From JAGVGT01 sp963807225 (GTDB lineage Bacteria; Desulfobacterota; Desulfobulbia; Desulfobulbales; JAGXFP01): a DNA stretch of 64,000 bases. The stretch is from positions 1,400,875 to 1,464,874 of the forward strand of contig CAWEAD010000005.1 of assembly GCA_963807225.1 (NCBI GenBank), written 5' to 3'. Numbering within the stretch: position 1 is the stretch's first letter; every line of letters begins with the position of its first letter. The position numbers and the translations under genes were made by a program. This document shows, in pieces, positions 34,681 through 43,972 of the stretch. The notes beneath the pieces are model-generated. The model saw nothing but the letters and a program-made list of their open reading frames with translations, made no database searches and was not told the DNA's origin.

Positions 34681-37600
34681 TGAAAGAGTCGATGCCTCAC
34701 AAAGCGCAGGGTTTCGCCGGCCGGCTGGCCGACTTCTTCATCAACTCGAAGCTGACCATGATCGGGATCATAGCCTCTCTGCTCCTCGGGATCATGGCGG
34801 TGGTCATGCTGCCCCGCGAGGAAGAGCCGCAGATCAAAGTACCGATGATCGATGTGATGGTCGCCATGCCCGGCGCCACTCCCAAGGAGGTCGAGGAGCG
34901 GGTTTCCATCCCCATGGAGAAGCTGCTCTATGAAGTTCCCGGCATCGAGTATATCTACTCGACCTCGATGCCCGGCCGGAGTCTGTTGATCGCCCGTTTT
35001 TACGTGGGCGAAAACATGGAGGACGCCATTGTCCGCCTCAACCAGAAGCTGGCCACCAACTTCGATCGGATTCCCCGGGATGTCTCCCCGCCACTGGTCA
35101 AGCCGCACACCATCGACGACGTGCCGATCCTGGCCCTGACCCTGCACAGCGCCAAATACGACCATTTCACCCTGCGGAGACTGACGGCCCAGGTCGATGA
35201 TGCCATCAAGAGCATCCAGGAGGTGGCGGAAACCAAGGTAATCGGCGGGCCCCAGCGCCAGGTCCGGGTTCTGTTCGACCCTGTCCGTCTGGCCGGGCAC
35301 CAGTTGACGGCAGGGGAGATTATTCCCCGTCTGCAACAGGCCAACAGTCAGTCCTATTCCGGCGAACTCCTGTCGCTCAATCAGGAAATCACCCTGCAAA
35401 CCGGCGAGTTCCTCAGTTCCGCCAAGGAAATCGGCCGGGTGGTGGTTGGGGTCTATCACGGTAAACCGGTCTATCTTGACGAGGTTGCCACCGTGATCGA
35501 CGGACCGCAGGAGCCAGATACCTACGTCCTTTTCGGCCAGGGCAAGGGGCAGCCGGAACAGGCGGCGGTGACCTTGTCGGTGGCCAAGCGGCCCGGAGCC
35601 AATGCCGTGCATGTGGTGGAGACCATCCTGGCCAAGGTCGAGACCCTCAAGGGCACGCTGATCCCGGACGATGTCGAGATCAGCGTTACCCGGGATTATG
35701 GCGAGACGGCGGCGGAAAAATCCAATGAACTCCTTTTTCACATGGGTATCGCCGTCTTCGGTGTGACCCTGCTGATTCTCTTTTTCCTGGGCTGGCGGGA
35801 GTCGATCATCGTCATCCTGGCCATTCCCTCGACCCTGGCCCTGACCCTGCTGCTCTTCTATCTCTATGGCTACACCTTAAACCGCATCACCCTGTTCGCC
35901 CTGATCTTCTCCATCGGCATCCTGGTGGATGACGCCATCGTGGTGGTGGAGAATATCGTCCGCCACCTGCGTTTGCCCGCCAACGAGCGGCGACCGCTGG
36001 TGAAGATCGCGGTGGAGGCGGTCGACGAGGTGGGTAATCCGACGATCCTGGCCACCTGGGCGGTGATCGCCGCCATTCTGCCGATGGCTTTCGTCGGTGG
36101 TCTGATGGGGCCTTACATGCGGCCGATTCCGATCGGCGCCTCGGCCGCCATGCTTTTCTCCCTGATCATCGCTTTTACCGTCACGCCCTGGGCTGCCGTC
36201 CGGGTGTTGCGCAAGCACTGCGGCCCGCATGAGTGTGCCCTGGAAGAGGACTTTGAATTGGAGGCTCCGACGGGCGGGCAGGACCACGCCTCGGAGGATT
36301 TCTTCACCCGTTTGTACCACCGGGTGATGGAGCCATTGCTGGGCAGCCCGTTCTGGAGAGGGCTCTTTTTCCTGGTGATCATCGGATTGCTGCTCGGCTC
36401 CTGCTCCATGGTTTACTTCGGCCTGGTCAAGGTCAAGATGCTGCCCTTCGACAACAAGAGCGAATTCCAACTCATCCTCAATATGCCGGAGGGCAGTAGT
36501 CTGGAGAAGACTACCGAGGTTGCCCGGGAGATGGCGGCCGTGGTCGGCCGGGAACCGGAGGTGATCAACTATCAGGTCTACGCCGGCACCGCCTCCCCTT
36601 ATAATTTCAACGGGCTGGTAAGGCATTATTACCTGCGGCGCGGCCCCAATGTCGCCGATGTCCAGATCAATCTCCTGCCCAAGGGTGAACGCAAGGCCCA
36701 GAGCCACGATATCGCCAAGCGGGTGCGCCCCGAAGTGGCGGCCATTGCCGCGAAATACGGGGCGACGGTGGCGGTGGCCGAGGTACCGCCAGGTCCGCCG
36801 GTGCTGCAGACCCTGGTGGCGGAAATTTACGGTCCCAGCGACGCGGCGCGGGTTAAGCTGGCTACCCGGGTTCGGGAGATCTTCGGCGAGACCCCGGGCG
36901 TGGTCGATATTGACTGGTACCGCGAGAAAGACCGGGAAAAAACGGTGATCACGGTCGATCGGGAGAAAGCGGCCTTGAACGGCATATCCGCCGGGGAGAT
37001 CAGCTCCACGGTGGACCTGGCGGTCAAGGGACAGTCCATCGACCTGCTCCATCAGCCCAGAGAGAAGGAACCGGTCAACATTATTCTGGAACTGCCTCAG
37101 AGCCAGCGTGCCCGGATCGACACGGTCCTGAACCTGCAACTGCGATCCGGACTGAACCCCGGGGTACTGGTGCCCCTGCGCGAGTTGGTCAAGGTCAGTA
37201 CAACTCCGATTGATCAGCCGATCTATCGCAAGAACCTGAAGCCGGTAATCTATGTGACCGGCGATGTGGCCGGAGCGGCGGAAAGCCCGGCTTACGCCAT
37301 CTTCGAAATGAACCGGAAGCTGGCTGACCTCGACGGCCGACAGTTTGGCGGCGACCAGAAGAAGATCGAGATCTATAACTTGAAGCAGCCCTTCACCGAA
37401 CAGGCCCCGGCCCTCAAGTGGGACGGCGAATGGCATATCACCCTCGAGGTTTTCCGCGATCTGGGACTGGCCTTTTGCGCCGTGATGATCCTGATCTACA
37501 TGCTGATGGTCGGCTGGTTCAAGGATTACTTCGTACCGCTGGTGGTGATGGCCGCCATCCCCTTTTCACTGATCGGCATCCTGCCGGCCCACTGGGCTCT

Positions 37601-37949
37601 GGGCGCCTTCTTCACCGCCACCTCGATGATCGGTTTCATGGCCGGGGCCGGGATCGTGGTGCGGAACTCGATCATCCTGGTTGATTTCATCGAACTGCGG
37701 ATCAGCCATGGCCTGCCGCTGGCCGAGGCGGTGGTCGAGGCCGGGGCCATCCGCTTCCGGCCCATGCTGCTTACCGCCCTGGCCGTGGTGGTCGGCGCCT
37801 CGGTGATCCTGGCCGATCCGATCTTCCAGGGTCTGGCCATTTCGCTGATGTTCGGCGAGATCGCTTCGCTTTTGATCAGCCGGATGGCGGTGCCGGTGCT
37901 GTACTACATGCTGCGCCGGCATCACCATTTCCCGCCGGAAAAGGCTTAG
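34677..37949 (+). CDS. RND-family efflux pump, inner-membrane subunit
   Basis: 1090-residue pump of the AcrB/HAE superfamily with two halves, each with one transmembrane helix, a large periplasmic loop and then five to six helices (about 330-530 and 910-1080). Helix 4 contains GILVDDAIVVVENI, whose Asp pair supports proton relay. The N-terminus (PRADEEP-like LPREEEPQIKVP) and the VMVAMPGATPKEVEE segment match family members closer to HAE-type drug or solvent pumps. An acidic insert near 520-540 is a minor oddity. Substrate unknown. Confidence 0.93.
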   Translation: MMKESMPHKAQGFAGRLADFFINSKLTMIGIIASLLLGIMAVVMLPREEEPQIKVPMIDVMVAMPGATPKEVEERVSIPMEKLLYEVPGIEYIYSTSMPGRSLLIARFYVGENMEDAIVRLNQKLATNFDRIPRDVSPPLVKPHTIDDVPILALTLHSAKYDHFTLRRLTAQVDDAIKSIQEVAETKVIGGPQRQVRVLFDPVRLAGHQLTAGEIIPRLQQANSQSYSGELLSLNQEITLQTGEFLSSAKEIGRVVVGVYHGKPVYLDEVATVIDGPQEPDTYVLFGQGKGQPEQAAVTLSVAKRPGANAVHVVETILAKVETLKGTLIPDDVEISVTRDYGETAAEKSNELLFHMGIAVFGVTLLILFFLGWRESIIVILAIPSTLALTLLLFYLYGYTLNRITLFALIFSIGILVDDAIVVVENIVRHLRLPANERRPLVKIAVEAVDEVGNPTILATWAVIAAILPMAFVGGLMGPYMRPIPIGASAAMLFSLIIAFTVTPWAAVRVLRKHCGPHECALEEDFELEAPTGGQDHASEDFFTRLYHRVMEPLLGSPFWRGLFFLVIIGLLLGSCSMVYFGLVKVKMLPFDNKSEFQLILNMPEGSSLEKTTEVAREMAAVVGREPEVINYQVYAGTASPYNFNGLVRHYYLRRGPNVADVQINLLPKGERKAQSHDIAKRVRPEVAAIAAKYGATVAVAEVPPGPPVLQTLVAEIYGPSDAARVKLATRVREIFGETPGVVDIDWYREKDREKTVITVDREKAALNGISAGEISSTVDLAVKGQSIDLLHQPREKEPVNIILELPQSQRARIDTVLNLQLRSGLNPGVLVPLRELVKVSTTPIDQPIYRKNLKPVIYVTGDVAGAAESPAYAIFEMNRKLADLDGRQFGGDQKKIEIYNLKQPFTEQAPALKWDGEWHITLEVFRDLGLAFCAVMILIYMLMVGWFKDYFVPLVVMAAIPFSLIGILPAHWALGAFFTATSMIGFMAGAGIVVRNSIILVDFIELRISHGLPLAEAVVEAGAIRFRPMLLTALAVVVGASVILADPIFQGLAISLMFGEIASLLISRMAVPVLYYMLRRHHHFPPEKA

Positions 37950-38063
37950 GGGCTGCCGGGCGGGCCGATCCGACCCACCCGGGAACGATGAATGATTAAT
38001 ATAAGTATAGTGGGTTTTTGCCCTTTGAATAATTCAGAAAACTTTGTGTCGTGAGGGATAGTT

Positions 38064-38276
38064 ATGAAAATGCTCGTTACCGATTGGGTTCACGTTTTTG
38101 CCGGGACTTTTATTCTTTTGAGCCTGGCTCTCGGGGTTGAGGCCAGCCCCATCTTCGTCAGCAAATACTGGTTGTGGTTCACCGCCTTTGTCGGGGCCAA
38201 CCTCTTCCAATTCGGCTTTTCCGGTTTCTGCCCGCTGGGTTTGATTCTCAAGAAGCTGGGGGTGCCGGAAAAGTAG
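38064..38276 (+). CDS. DUF2892 membrane protein (YgaP transmembrane-like)
   Basis: 70-residue protein with two transmembrane helices (about residues 8-26 and 34-52), starting TDWVHVFAG and containing SGFCPLGLIL near the end. This DUF2892 hairpin is also the C-terminal part of YgaP, a membrane rhodanese controlled by YgaV. Here the rhodanese part is absent. Its position as last gene behind a Cys-pair ArsR regulator and RND operon supports a link to reactive sulfur. Terminator follows. Confidence 0.85.
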   Translation: MKMLVTDWVHVFAGTFILLSLALGVEASPIFVSKYWLWFTAFVGANLFQFGFSGFCPLGLILKKLGVPEK

Positions 38277-38304
38277 CGGCACCATTGCCGGCAGGTAAGA
38301 ACAG

Positions 38305-38329
38305 GCGGACCCTCGGGTCCGCTTTTTTT
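38305..38329 (+). terminator. Intrinsic terminator of the efflux operon
   Basis: A 7-bp stem GCGGACC / GGTCCGC with loop CTCG and a T7 run (38323-38329), 28 bases after the DUF2892 stop. Confidence 0.88.
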
Positions 38330-38402
38330 ATGCGCGATGTACGGCGGGATGAAAAGATATTTAAGCGGAAGTGACGGATGTGGGGGCGGTTGTCGAGGCG
38401 CT

Positions 38403-40178
38403 TCAGGTGGTCTCTTCGCCGGACTGCTCTTCAAACTCCTTGCGCATCACCGCTTTGTCGTAGGCGGTGAGGATGTCCTTCTGGCGCACGATGCCCAAGA
38501 CCCGGGTGGGGTTCCCGGCGTCAACCACCGGCAGTTGCGAGATTCCCTTGGCGCTCATCAGGTGCAAAGCGGTCCGCAGGTCGTCTGCCGGGGTAACCAC
38601 GCTCAAATCCCGGGTAGCTATCTCACCGGCGGTCGGTGCTGGGTCCGCGGTGCCGCCGGCGGCCAGGTGGCGGATATCGCGGAAGGAGAGGATGCCGACC
38701 ATTTTGTCCCCCTGATCAAAGACATGTAGATAAGAGGCGTCCTGTTCCCGAAAGGCGGCCATGATTTCCGGCACTGTGGCCGAGATAGTGATCCGGGCGA
38801 TCTTGCTCCGCATCAGGTCGCTGACCTTGAGGGTTCTGAGGATGTTCTGTTCCATGCCGCTATGGATATCGATTCCCCGCCGCAACAGCTTGATGGTGTA
38901 GATCGACCCCTTCAGATAAACCGTGCTGATTATCGTGCTGATCAGGCAGGAAACCATCAACGGCAGGATGATCTGGTAGTCGTTGGTCAGTTCGAAGATG
39001 ATCAGGATGGCGGTGATCGGCGCTTGCGTGGTTCCGGCCACCAAGGCTCCCATGGCCACCAGGGCATAGGCGCCGGGGCCGGCGGTGACGGCCGGTAAGA
39101 GGTGATGGACGGCAGTGCCGAAAAAACTGCCGGTCATGGCACCGATGAACAGCGAGGGGGCGAAGATCCCCCCCGAGCCGCCGCTGCCCAGGGTGATGGA
39201 GGTGGCCAGGATCTTAAGCAGCGCCAGCATCAGCAGCAGGGCGAGGGGCAGCTGAGTGAGGAGGGCCACGTTGATGGCGCCATAGCCCACTCCGAAGACC
39301 TGGGGCCAGCGTGTAAGCATCAGTCCCAGTAGCAGGCCGCCCAGAGCGCCCTTGAGATAGTTGGGCAGCGGCAGTTTTTCGAAAATATCCTCGCACTTAT
39401 AGAGAGTGGTGACGAAGAGGATGGAAACCGTTCCGGCCAGGACTCCCAGAAAGGGATAGATGAAGATCTCCCAGTTGGATTGCAGGGAATAGGCCGGGAC
39501 CACAAAGGAGGGCAGAGCACCGAAGTAATGTCTCGAGATGGTGGTCGAGAGAACCGCCGACAGCACCACCGGCGAGAAGGAGGCCAGCCCGAAGTCGCCC
39601 AGCAGGATCTCCAGGGCGAAGAGAGTGCCGGCGATGGGGGCGTTGAAGGTGGCGGCGATGCCGGCGGCGGCGCCGCAGCCGATCAGGGTCTTGAGCTGGG
39701 AGCCTTTGACTTTTAGGAGTTGGCCGATGGTCGAGCCCAGGCTTGAACCGATCTGGACAATGGGACCCTCTCGACCCACCGAGCCGCCCGAGCCAATGCA
39801 GATCCAGGAGGCCATGATCTTGACCAGGGCTACCCGCTTGCGGATTCTTCCCTCGCGCAGCGCCACCGCCTCCATCACTTCCGGCACCCCGTGCCCCTTG
39901 GCTTCCGGGGCGCCGAAGGTGACCAGTATCCCGACTATCAGGCCGCCCAGGGCGGGAAGACCCACCTTCAGGTAGGTTGGCACGGTGGCGGCAAAGGCCA
40001 GGTAATCCGCCTGGTTGCGGTAGAAGAGATACTGCAGCAATTTGATGCCGTAGCGGAACAGGACAGCACCGTAACCGGCCAGGGCGCCGATGACGATGGC
40101 CAGGCAGAGGATGCGCAGATGACGGCCGAAGGCCGAAAGCTTCAGATATTCAAAGTTGTGATTGGAGTGCCGGTTCAT
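38403..40178 (-). CDS. ClC-family chloride channel/antiporter with CBS domains
   Basis: About 591-residue ClC protein. The selectivity-filter segments GSGGSVGREGP (with gating Glu) and GSGGSGGIFAPSLFIGA are intact, indicating a Cl-/H+ antiporter or channel. Ten or more transmembrane helices span about residues 20-430. The C-terminus carries a CBS pair (about 455-575) that usually senses nucleotides. The start is taken as ATG 40178 (MNRHSNHNFEYLKLS); an upstream in-frame start at 40250 is possible. Confidence 0.9.
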   Translation of the reverse strand: MNRHSNHNFEYLKLSAFGRHLRILCLAIVIGALAGYGAVLFRYGIKLLQYLFYRNQADYLAFAATVPTYLKVGLPALGGLIVGILVTFGAPEAKGHGVPEVMEAVALREGRIRKRVALVKIMASWICIGSGGSVGREGPIVQIGSSLGSTIGQLLKVKGSQLKTLIGCGAAAGIAATFNAPIAGTLFALEILLGDFGLASFSPVVLSAVLSTTISRHYFGALPSFVVPAYSLQSNWEIFIYPFLGVLAGTVSILFVTTLYKCEDIFEKLPLPNYLKGALGGLLLGLMLTRWPQVFGVGYGAINVALLTQLPLALLLMLALLKILATSITLGSGGSGGIFAPSLFIGAMTGSFFGTAVHHLLPAVTAGPGAYALVAMGALVAGTTQAPITAILIIFELTNDYQIILPLMVSCLISTIISTVYLKGSIYTIKLLRRGIDIHSGMEQNILRTLKVSDLMRSKIARITISATVPEIMAAFREQDASYLHVFDQGDKMVGILSFRDIRHLAAGGTADPAPTAGEIATRDLSVVTPADDLRTALHLMSAKGISQLPVVDAGNPTRVLGIVRQKDILTAYDKAVMRKEFEEQSGEETT

Positions 40179-40463
40179 GTTCGTAAGCGGTCGCCTTGAA
40201 TTATTACCAGAGTTTGCCACAAATCGAGGCATTGATCCATGCCCAAACAATGATTCTGCTTAATCTCGCTAAAATCCGAGATAGTGGCGCCGACTCCCCG
40301 GGGCTGGAAATTATTAGGGTCAAGGAGATATTGATATGATAGGATAGAACCTTTCCGACGCTTGCTGCCGGTTTATCCCTCGCCGGGCCACGAACAGCCA
40401 CCCGGTTGAGAGGAGCAGGCAAAGCGTATCGGCGCGGGAAAGCATATCGCAGGGAGATTGGTC

Positions 40464-42245
40464 ATGTCCGCCACGTCGTTGTCGTTCACGGAGAGAATGC
40501 AGGGCTTTGTACTTTTTGACGAGCAGGATTATCCGTCGGTAATCGATCGGGAGATGTTCCGTACGGCGGTCGAAAAGGCCAGGTTTCAAGGCTCGCGTTT
40601 TGAATTCACTCTGACCATCGCCATCGCCGATATCGATGCCTTCTGCCGGGATCCCGAACTGACCGCCCGGGCCGACGGCCTGATCAACTCGACCAGGTTG
40701 GGCGACGGTTTGACGGTCGCTGACGGAGTTTTCAATCTGTTCGTCAAACCTGAGGCCAGTTCCAGTTTCAAGGTCGCCAAGGAAATGCACTACCTCCTGC
40801 CCTTCCGGGATCACCAGGGCAACCCTTTCACACTCTATGGCTTCAAGGAGATCGAAAGAGAGGACAGCGTCCAGGTCTGGGCGGAAACGACCACGCTGTA
40901 CTGCAGGATCTGGGCGGGGCACCATGCCGCTCCGGCCGCCGATCTGCAGGTAGTCGGCCTGGGCATCCTGACCATATCCCTGAAGGATTTCGCCGAGCAG
41001 TTAACCACCTTCACCAGCAATGCCCAAGCCTTCGGCGAAAAGACCCGAGCCCTGCTGAAATTCGTCAGACTCTTCTCCGGCAATCTCTGGGAGGCCTATG
41101 CCCCCTTTATTTTCGGCACCGACAAACGGCGCTGGAACGAGCATCTCTTCCCGGTCCAGACTCTGCAGGGGGTGAGCGGCTGCGAGAAGGAGCTGCTGCC
41201 CTTCGATACCGGCGACGGTCTGACTCTCACCCTGCAGCGGTTCCGGCGCGGAATCGCCAAACAGGTAGTGCTGTTGCTCCACGGGTTGACCACTTCCACC
41301 GACATGTTCATCATGCCGGAGCATTACAACCTGGTTCAGTATCTTCTGGACCACGGTTGCGGCGAGGTCTGGTCCCTGGACTGGCGCGGCAGCGGCCGTT
41401 TCACCTACAACCTGATTCCCCACCGGTTCAGTATCGATGATATCGCCATGTACGATATCCCGGCCGCTCTGGAGGTAATCCGCAAGAAGATGGGCCCGGA
41501 GGTAAAGATTCATGTCATCGCTCACTGTGTCGGCTCACTGGGGCTTTTTGCCTCGGTGGCCGGCGGTTTCAGTAAAGACCTGGCCTCGATCATCTCCAAC
41601 AGCGTTTCCCTGACCCCGCGGGTACCCTTCCTGGCCCGCTTGAAGCTGCTCTTTGCCCCCGCACTGCTCGAATATGTGCTGCGCTATCCCTATATCAGCC
41701 CCCAGATTCCCTATATGCCCGGTCCCGGCTTCGGCAAATGGCTGTTCTGGATGGAAAGGTTGATCCGCAGGGAATGCCGGGAGCCGGCCTGCCACATGGT
41801 CAGTTTCATGTGGGGGTGGGGCTTTCCGGCCGCCTATGTCCATGCCAACCTGAGCCCGGTTACCCATCGCCGGCTCAAGGATCTCTTCGGAGGAACTGCG
41901 GTCAATTACTTTCGCCATATCCGCAAAATGGTCGCGGCCGGTGAATCGGTTCCCTATCGGCGCCGGGGACAGTATCGGAAACTGCCGGAGAGTTATCTGG
42001 GCAATCTGAAAAATATCGAGCTGCCGCCGACCCTGTTCGTCTCGGGTGACAAGAACCTGATCTTTCCCGGTTCCAACCGTCTCAGTTTCGAACGACTCCG
42101 GGCCTTGCGGCCCGAGGCGCAAGTCGCCTATCTGGAACTGCCGGATTACGGGCATCAGGACGTCTTCATGGGCAAGAACTGCGACCGGGAGGTCTTCCCG
42201 TCTTTACTGGACTTTCTGCGGAGACAGATGGAGGAGCAGGGATGA
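40464..42245 (+). CDS. Alpha/beta-hydrolase paired with GMC oxidoreductase
   Basis: 593-residue protein. The N-terminal 240 residues are of unrecognised type. The C-terminal part (about 250-590) is an alpha/beta-hydrolase with HGLTTSTDMF (oxyanion region), nucleophile elbow AHCVGS at 353-358, acid region FVSGDKNL and catalytic His in PDYGHQDVF. The elbow has Cys355 where Ser is usual, as in dienelactone hydrolases. ATG 40464 follows AGGGAG by 7 bases. It overlaps the GMC gene by 4 bases, so the two probably process one sterol- or ester-like substrate (inference). Confidence 0.82.
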   Translation: MSATSLSFTERMQGFVLFDEQDYPSVIDREMFRTAVEKARFQGSRFEFTLTIAIADIDAFCRDPELTARADGLINSTRLGDGLTVADGVFNLFVKPEASSSFKVAKEMHYLLPFRDHQGNPFTLYGFKEIEREDSVQVWAETTTLYCRIWAGHHAAPAADLQVVGLGILTISLKDFAEQLTTFTSNAQAFGEKTRALLKFVRLFSGNLWEAYAPFIFGTDKRRWNEHLFPVQTLQGVSGCEKELLPFDTGDGLTLTLQRFRRGIAKQVVLLLHGLTTSTDMFIMPEHYNLVQYLLDHGCGEVWSLDWRGSGRFTYNLIPHRFSIDDIAMYDIPAALEVIRKKMGPEVKIHVIAHCVGSLGLFASVAGGFSKDLASIISNSVSLTPRVPFLARLKLLFAPALLEYVLRYPYISPQIPYMPGPGFGKWLFWMERLIRRECREPACHMVSFMWGWGFPAAYVHANLSPVTHRRLKDLFGGTAVNYFRHIRKMVAAGESVPYRRRGQYRKLPESYLGNLKNIELPPTLFVSGDKNLIFPGSNRLSFERLRALRPEAQVAYLELPDYGHQDVFMGKNCDREVFPSLLDFLRRQMEEQG

Positions 42246-43888
42246 GCGATTTTGATTATGATGTCATCGTCATCGGCTCCGGCTTCGGCGGATCGGTGAT
42301 GACCCTGCGGCTGGCCGAGAAAGGATTGCGGGTTTGCCTGCTGGAGCGGGGCAAACGTTACGGCATGCACTCCTTTCCCCGGCGTATCCACGAGATGAAG
42401 TCCCGGCTCTTCTGGGATCCGGAAGACCGGAAGTACGGGTTCATGGAGTTCCGGGATTACGCCGAAAGCGATCTGATGAGCGTCTCGGCCAGTGGCCTGG
42501 GGGGCGGGTCGCTGATCTACGCCAATGTCCTGATGCGGATGCCGCCGGAGTTTTTCGAGGGGTGGCCGGGCGGGATCACCAGGGAAAAACTGGATCCCTA
42601 TTACGACAAGGTTCTCCAGACCATGGAGGCGAGTCCTTATCCCTTCGAGACCGATCCCTATTATCGGGATACCCCCAAGACTGAAGCCTTTCGGGATCTC
42701 TGCGGCGAATTGGAGATGGAGGAGGATTTCAGCGGCCGGCCGGAGTTCATCTTTCCAGACCTGGCCGTAAATTTTCGGGGGACTTTTCCCGGCGAGCAGA
42801 GCCGTAATCGGCACGGGGCCATCCAGTCCAGATGCACCAAATGCGGGGAATGCGATCTGGGCTGCAACCTGCTGGCCAAGAACACCCTGGATTTGAATTA
42901 TATCCACAGCGCCGAGCACAATGCGCCAAGCAGGGCGGAGGTGCGGACCTCCGCCCAGGTGGAAAAGATCATTCCCCTGGCCGAGGGCTATGGGGTCGAA
43001 TACGTCGATCCCGAAAGCGGCGCCGCCCAGACCCTCACCGCCGCCAGGGTGGTGCTTTCGGCCGGCACCCTCGGTTCTACCGGGCTGTTGCTGAAGATGA
43101 AGAGGGATGGCCATCTGCCCGACTTGAGTGAGCGGCTCGGCCGGCACTGGTGTGGCAACGGGGACCTTGAAGGCACCGCCCTGGGCTGTGAGAAGATCGT
43201 TTGTCCGACCAAGGGGCCGGTGATCACCGGCGCCATCCGCTATCGGTTCACCGACTATCCGGATGGTTTCAAACATGGGGCCTTCATCCAGGACGCCGGC
43301 TTTCCGATCGGACTGGCCTGGTTTCTGGCCGGCAAGCTGCCTTCCCCAGGAACCCTGCCGGGGATGCTGAAAATGGGCTGGATCTTTCTGCGCGGCCTCC
43401 TGCTCCGGCTCTTTCGCCTCAAGGCCAAAACCGAGCTCAATATCGGCGATGAAATCACCAAAGTCATCGACAGCGACGAGTTCGTGCAGAAAGGTTTCCT
43501 GCTTCTGGGTATGGGGCGGGACCGCAACGACGGGGAGATCGTTCTGCGGGAAGACGGCGAGCCGGTGATCAGGTGGAAGATGGCGGCCAGCCGGCTCCAC
43601 TACGACCGGGTCCGACGAGAGATGAAGAAAATTGCCCGTCACCTCGGCGGTAACTTTGTCGACAACCCCCTGACCCACCTCGACAAAATCATCGCCGTCC
43701 ATCCCATCGGCGGTTGTGTCATGGCCGAGTCGCCGCAACAAGGGGTGGTGAATCCTGAAGGCGAGGTTTTCGGTTATCCTGGGCTTTATGTGGTCGATGC
43801 CAGCATCATCCCCACCTCCCTGGGTCCCAACCCTTCCCTGACCATCGCCGCCCTGGCCGAGTATATCGCCGCCCGGATCGAGGCGTAG
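42242..43888 (+). CDS. GMC-family FAD oxidoreductase (cholesterol-oxidase-like)
   Basis: 548-residue flavoenzyme with the N-terminal FAD Rossmann motif VIVIGSGFGGSV (residues 8-19), a substrate-domain region SASGLGGGSLIYANV and C-terminal HPIGGC...PSLTIAALAEYIA, where the catalytic His/Asn pair lies. A Cys-rich segment CTKCGECDLGC (Cys198, 201, 204, 208) resembles iron-sulfur ligands found in a subset of GMC enzymes. It should oxidise an alcohol. Translationally coupled to the upstream hydrolase. The substrate is unknown. Confidence 0.88.
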   Translation: MSDFDYDVIVIGSGFGGSVMTLRLAEKGLRVCLLERGKRYGMHSFPRRIHEMKSRLFWDPEDRKYGFMEFRDYAESDLMSVSASGLGGGSLIYANVLMRMPPEFFEGWPGGITREKLDPYYDKVLQTMEASPYPFETDPYYRDTPKTEAFRDLCGELEMEEDFSGRPEFIFPDLAVNFRGTFPGEQSRNRHGAIQSRCTKCGECDLGCNLLAKNTLDLNYIHSAEHNAPSRAEVRTSAQVEKIIPLAEGYGVEYVDPESGAAQTLTAARVVLSAGTLGSTGLLLKMKRDGHLPDLSERLGRHWCGNGDLEGTALGCEKIVCPTKGPVITGAIRYRFTDYPDGFKHGAFIQDAGFPIGLAWFLAGKLPSPGTLPGMLKMGWIFLRGLLLRLFRLKAKTELNIGDEITKVIDSDEFVQKGFLLLGMGRDRNDGEIVLREDGEPVIRWKMAASRLHYDRVRREMKKIARHLGGNFVDNPLTHLDKIIAVHPIGGCVMAESPQQGVVNPEGEVFGYPGLYVVDASIIPTSLGPNPSLTIAALAEYIAARIEA

Positions 43889-43972
43889 GCAGGTTCGGAT
43901 ACGCAAATTTTTACACTGCCGGCCCAGGTAACTGTCTTAGCACATCAGGTCAGCACCGATCCAAGCCAGATC

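Noticed and set aside
42155..43906. 583-codon frame on - opposite the GMC gene
   Set aside because: No domains recognised; the + frame is a clear flavoenzyme with intact motifs.
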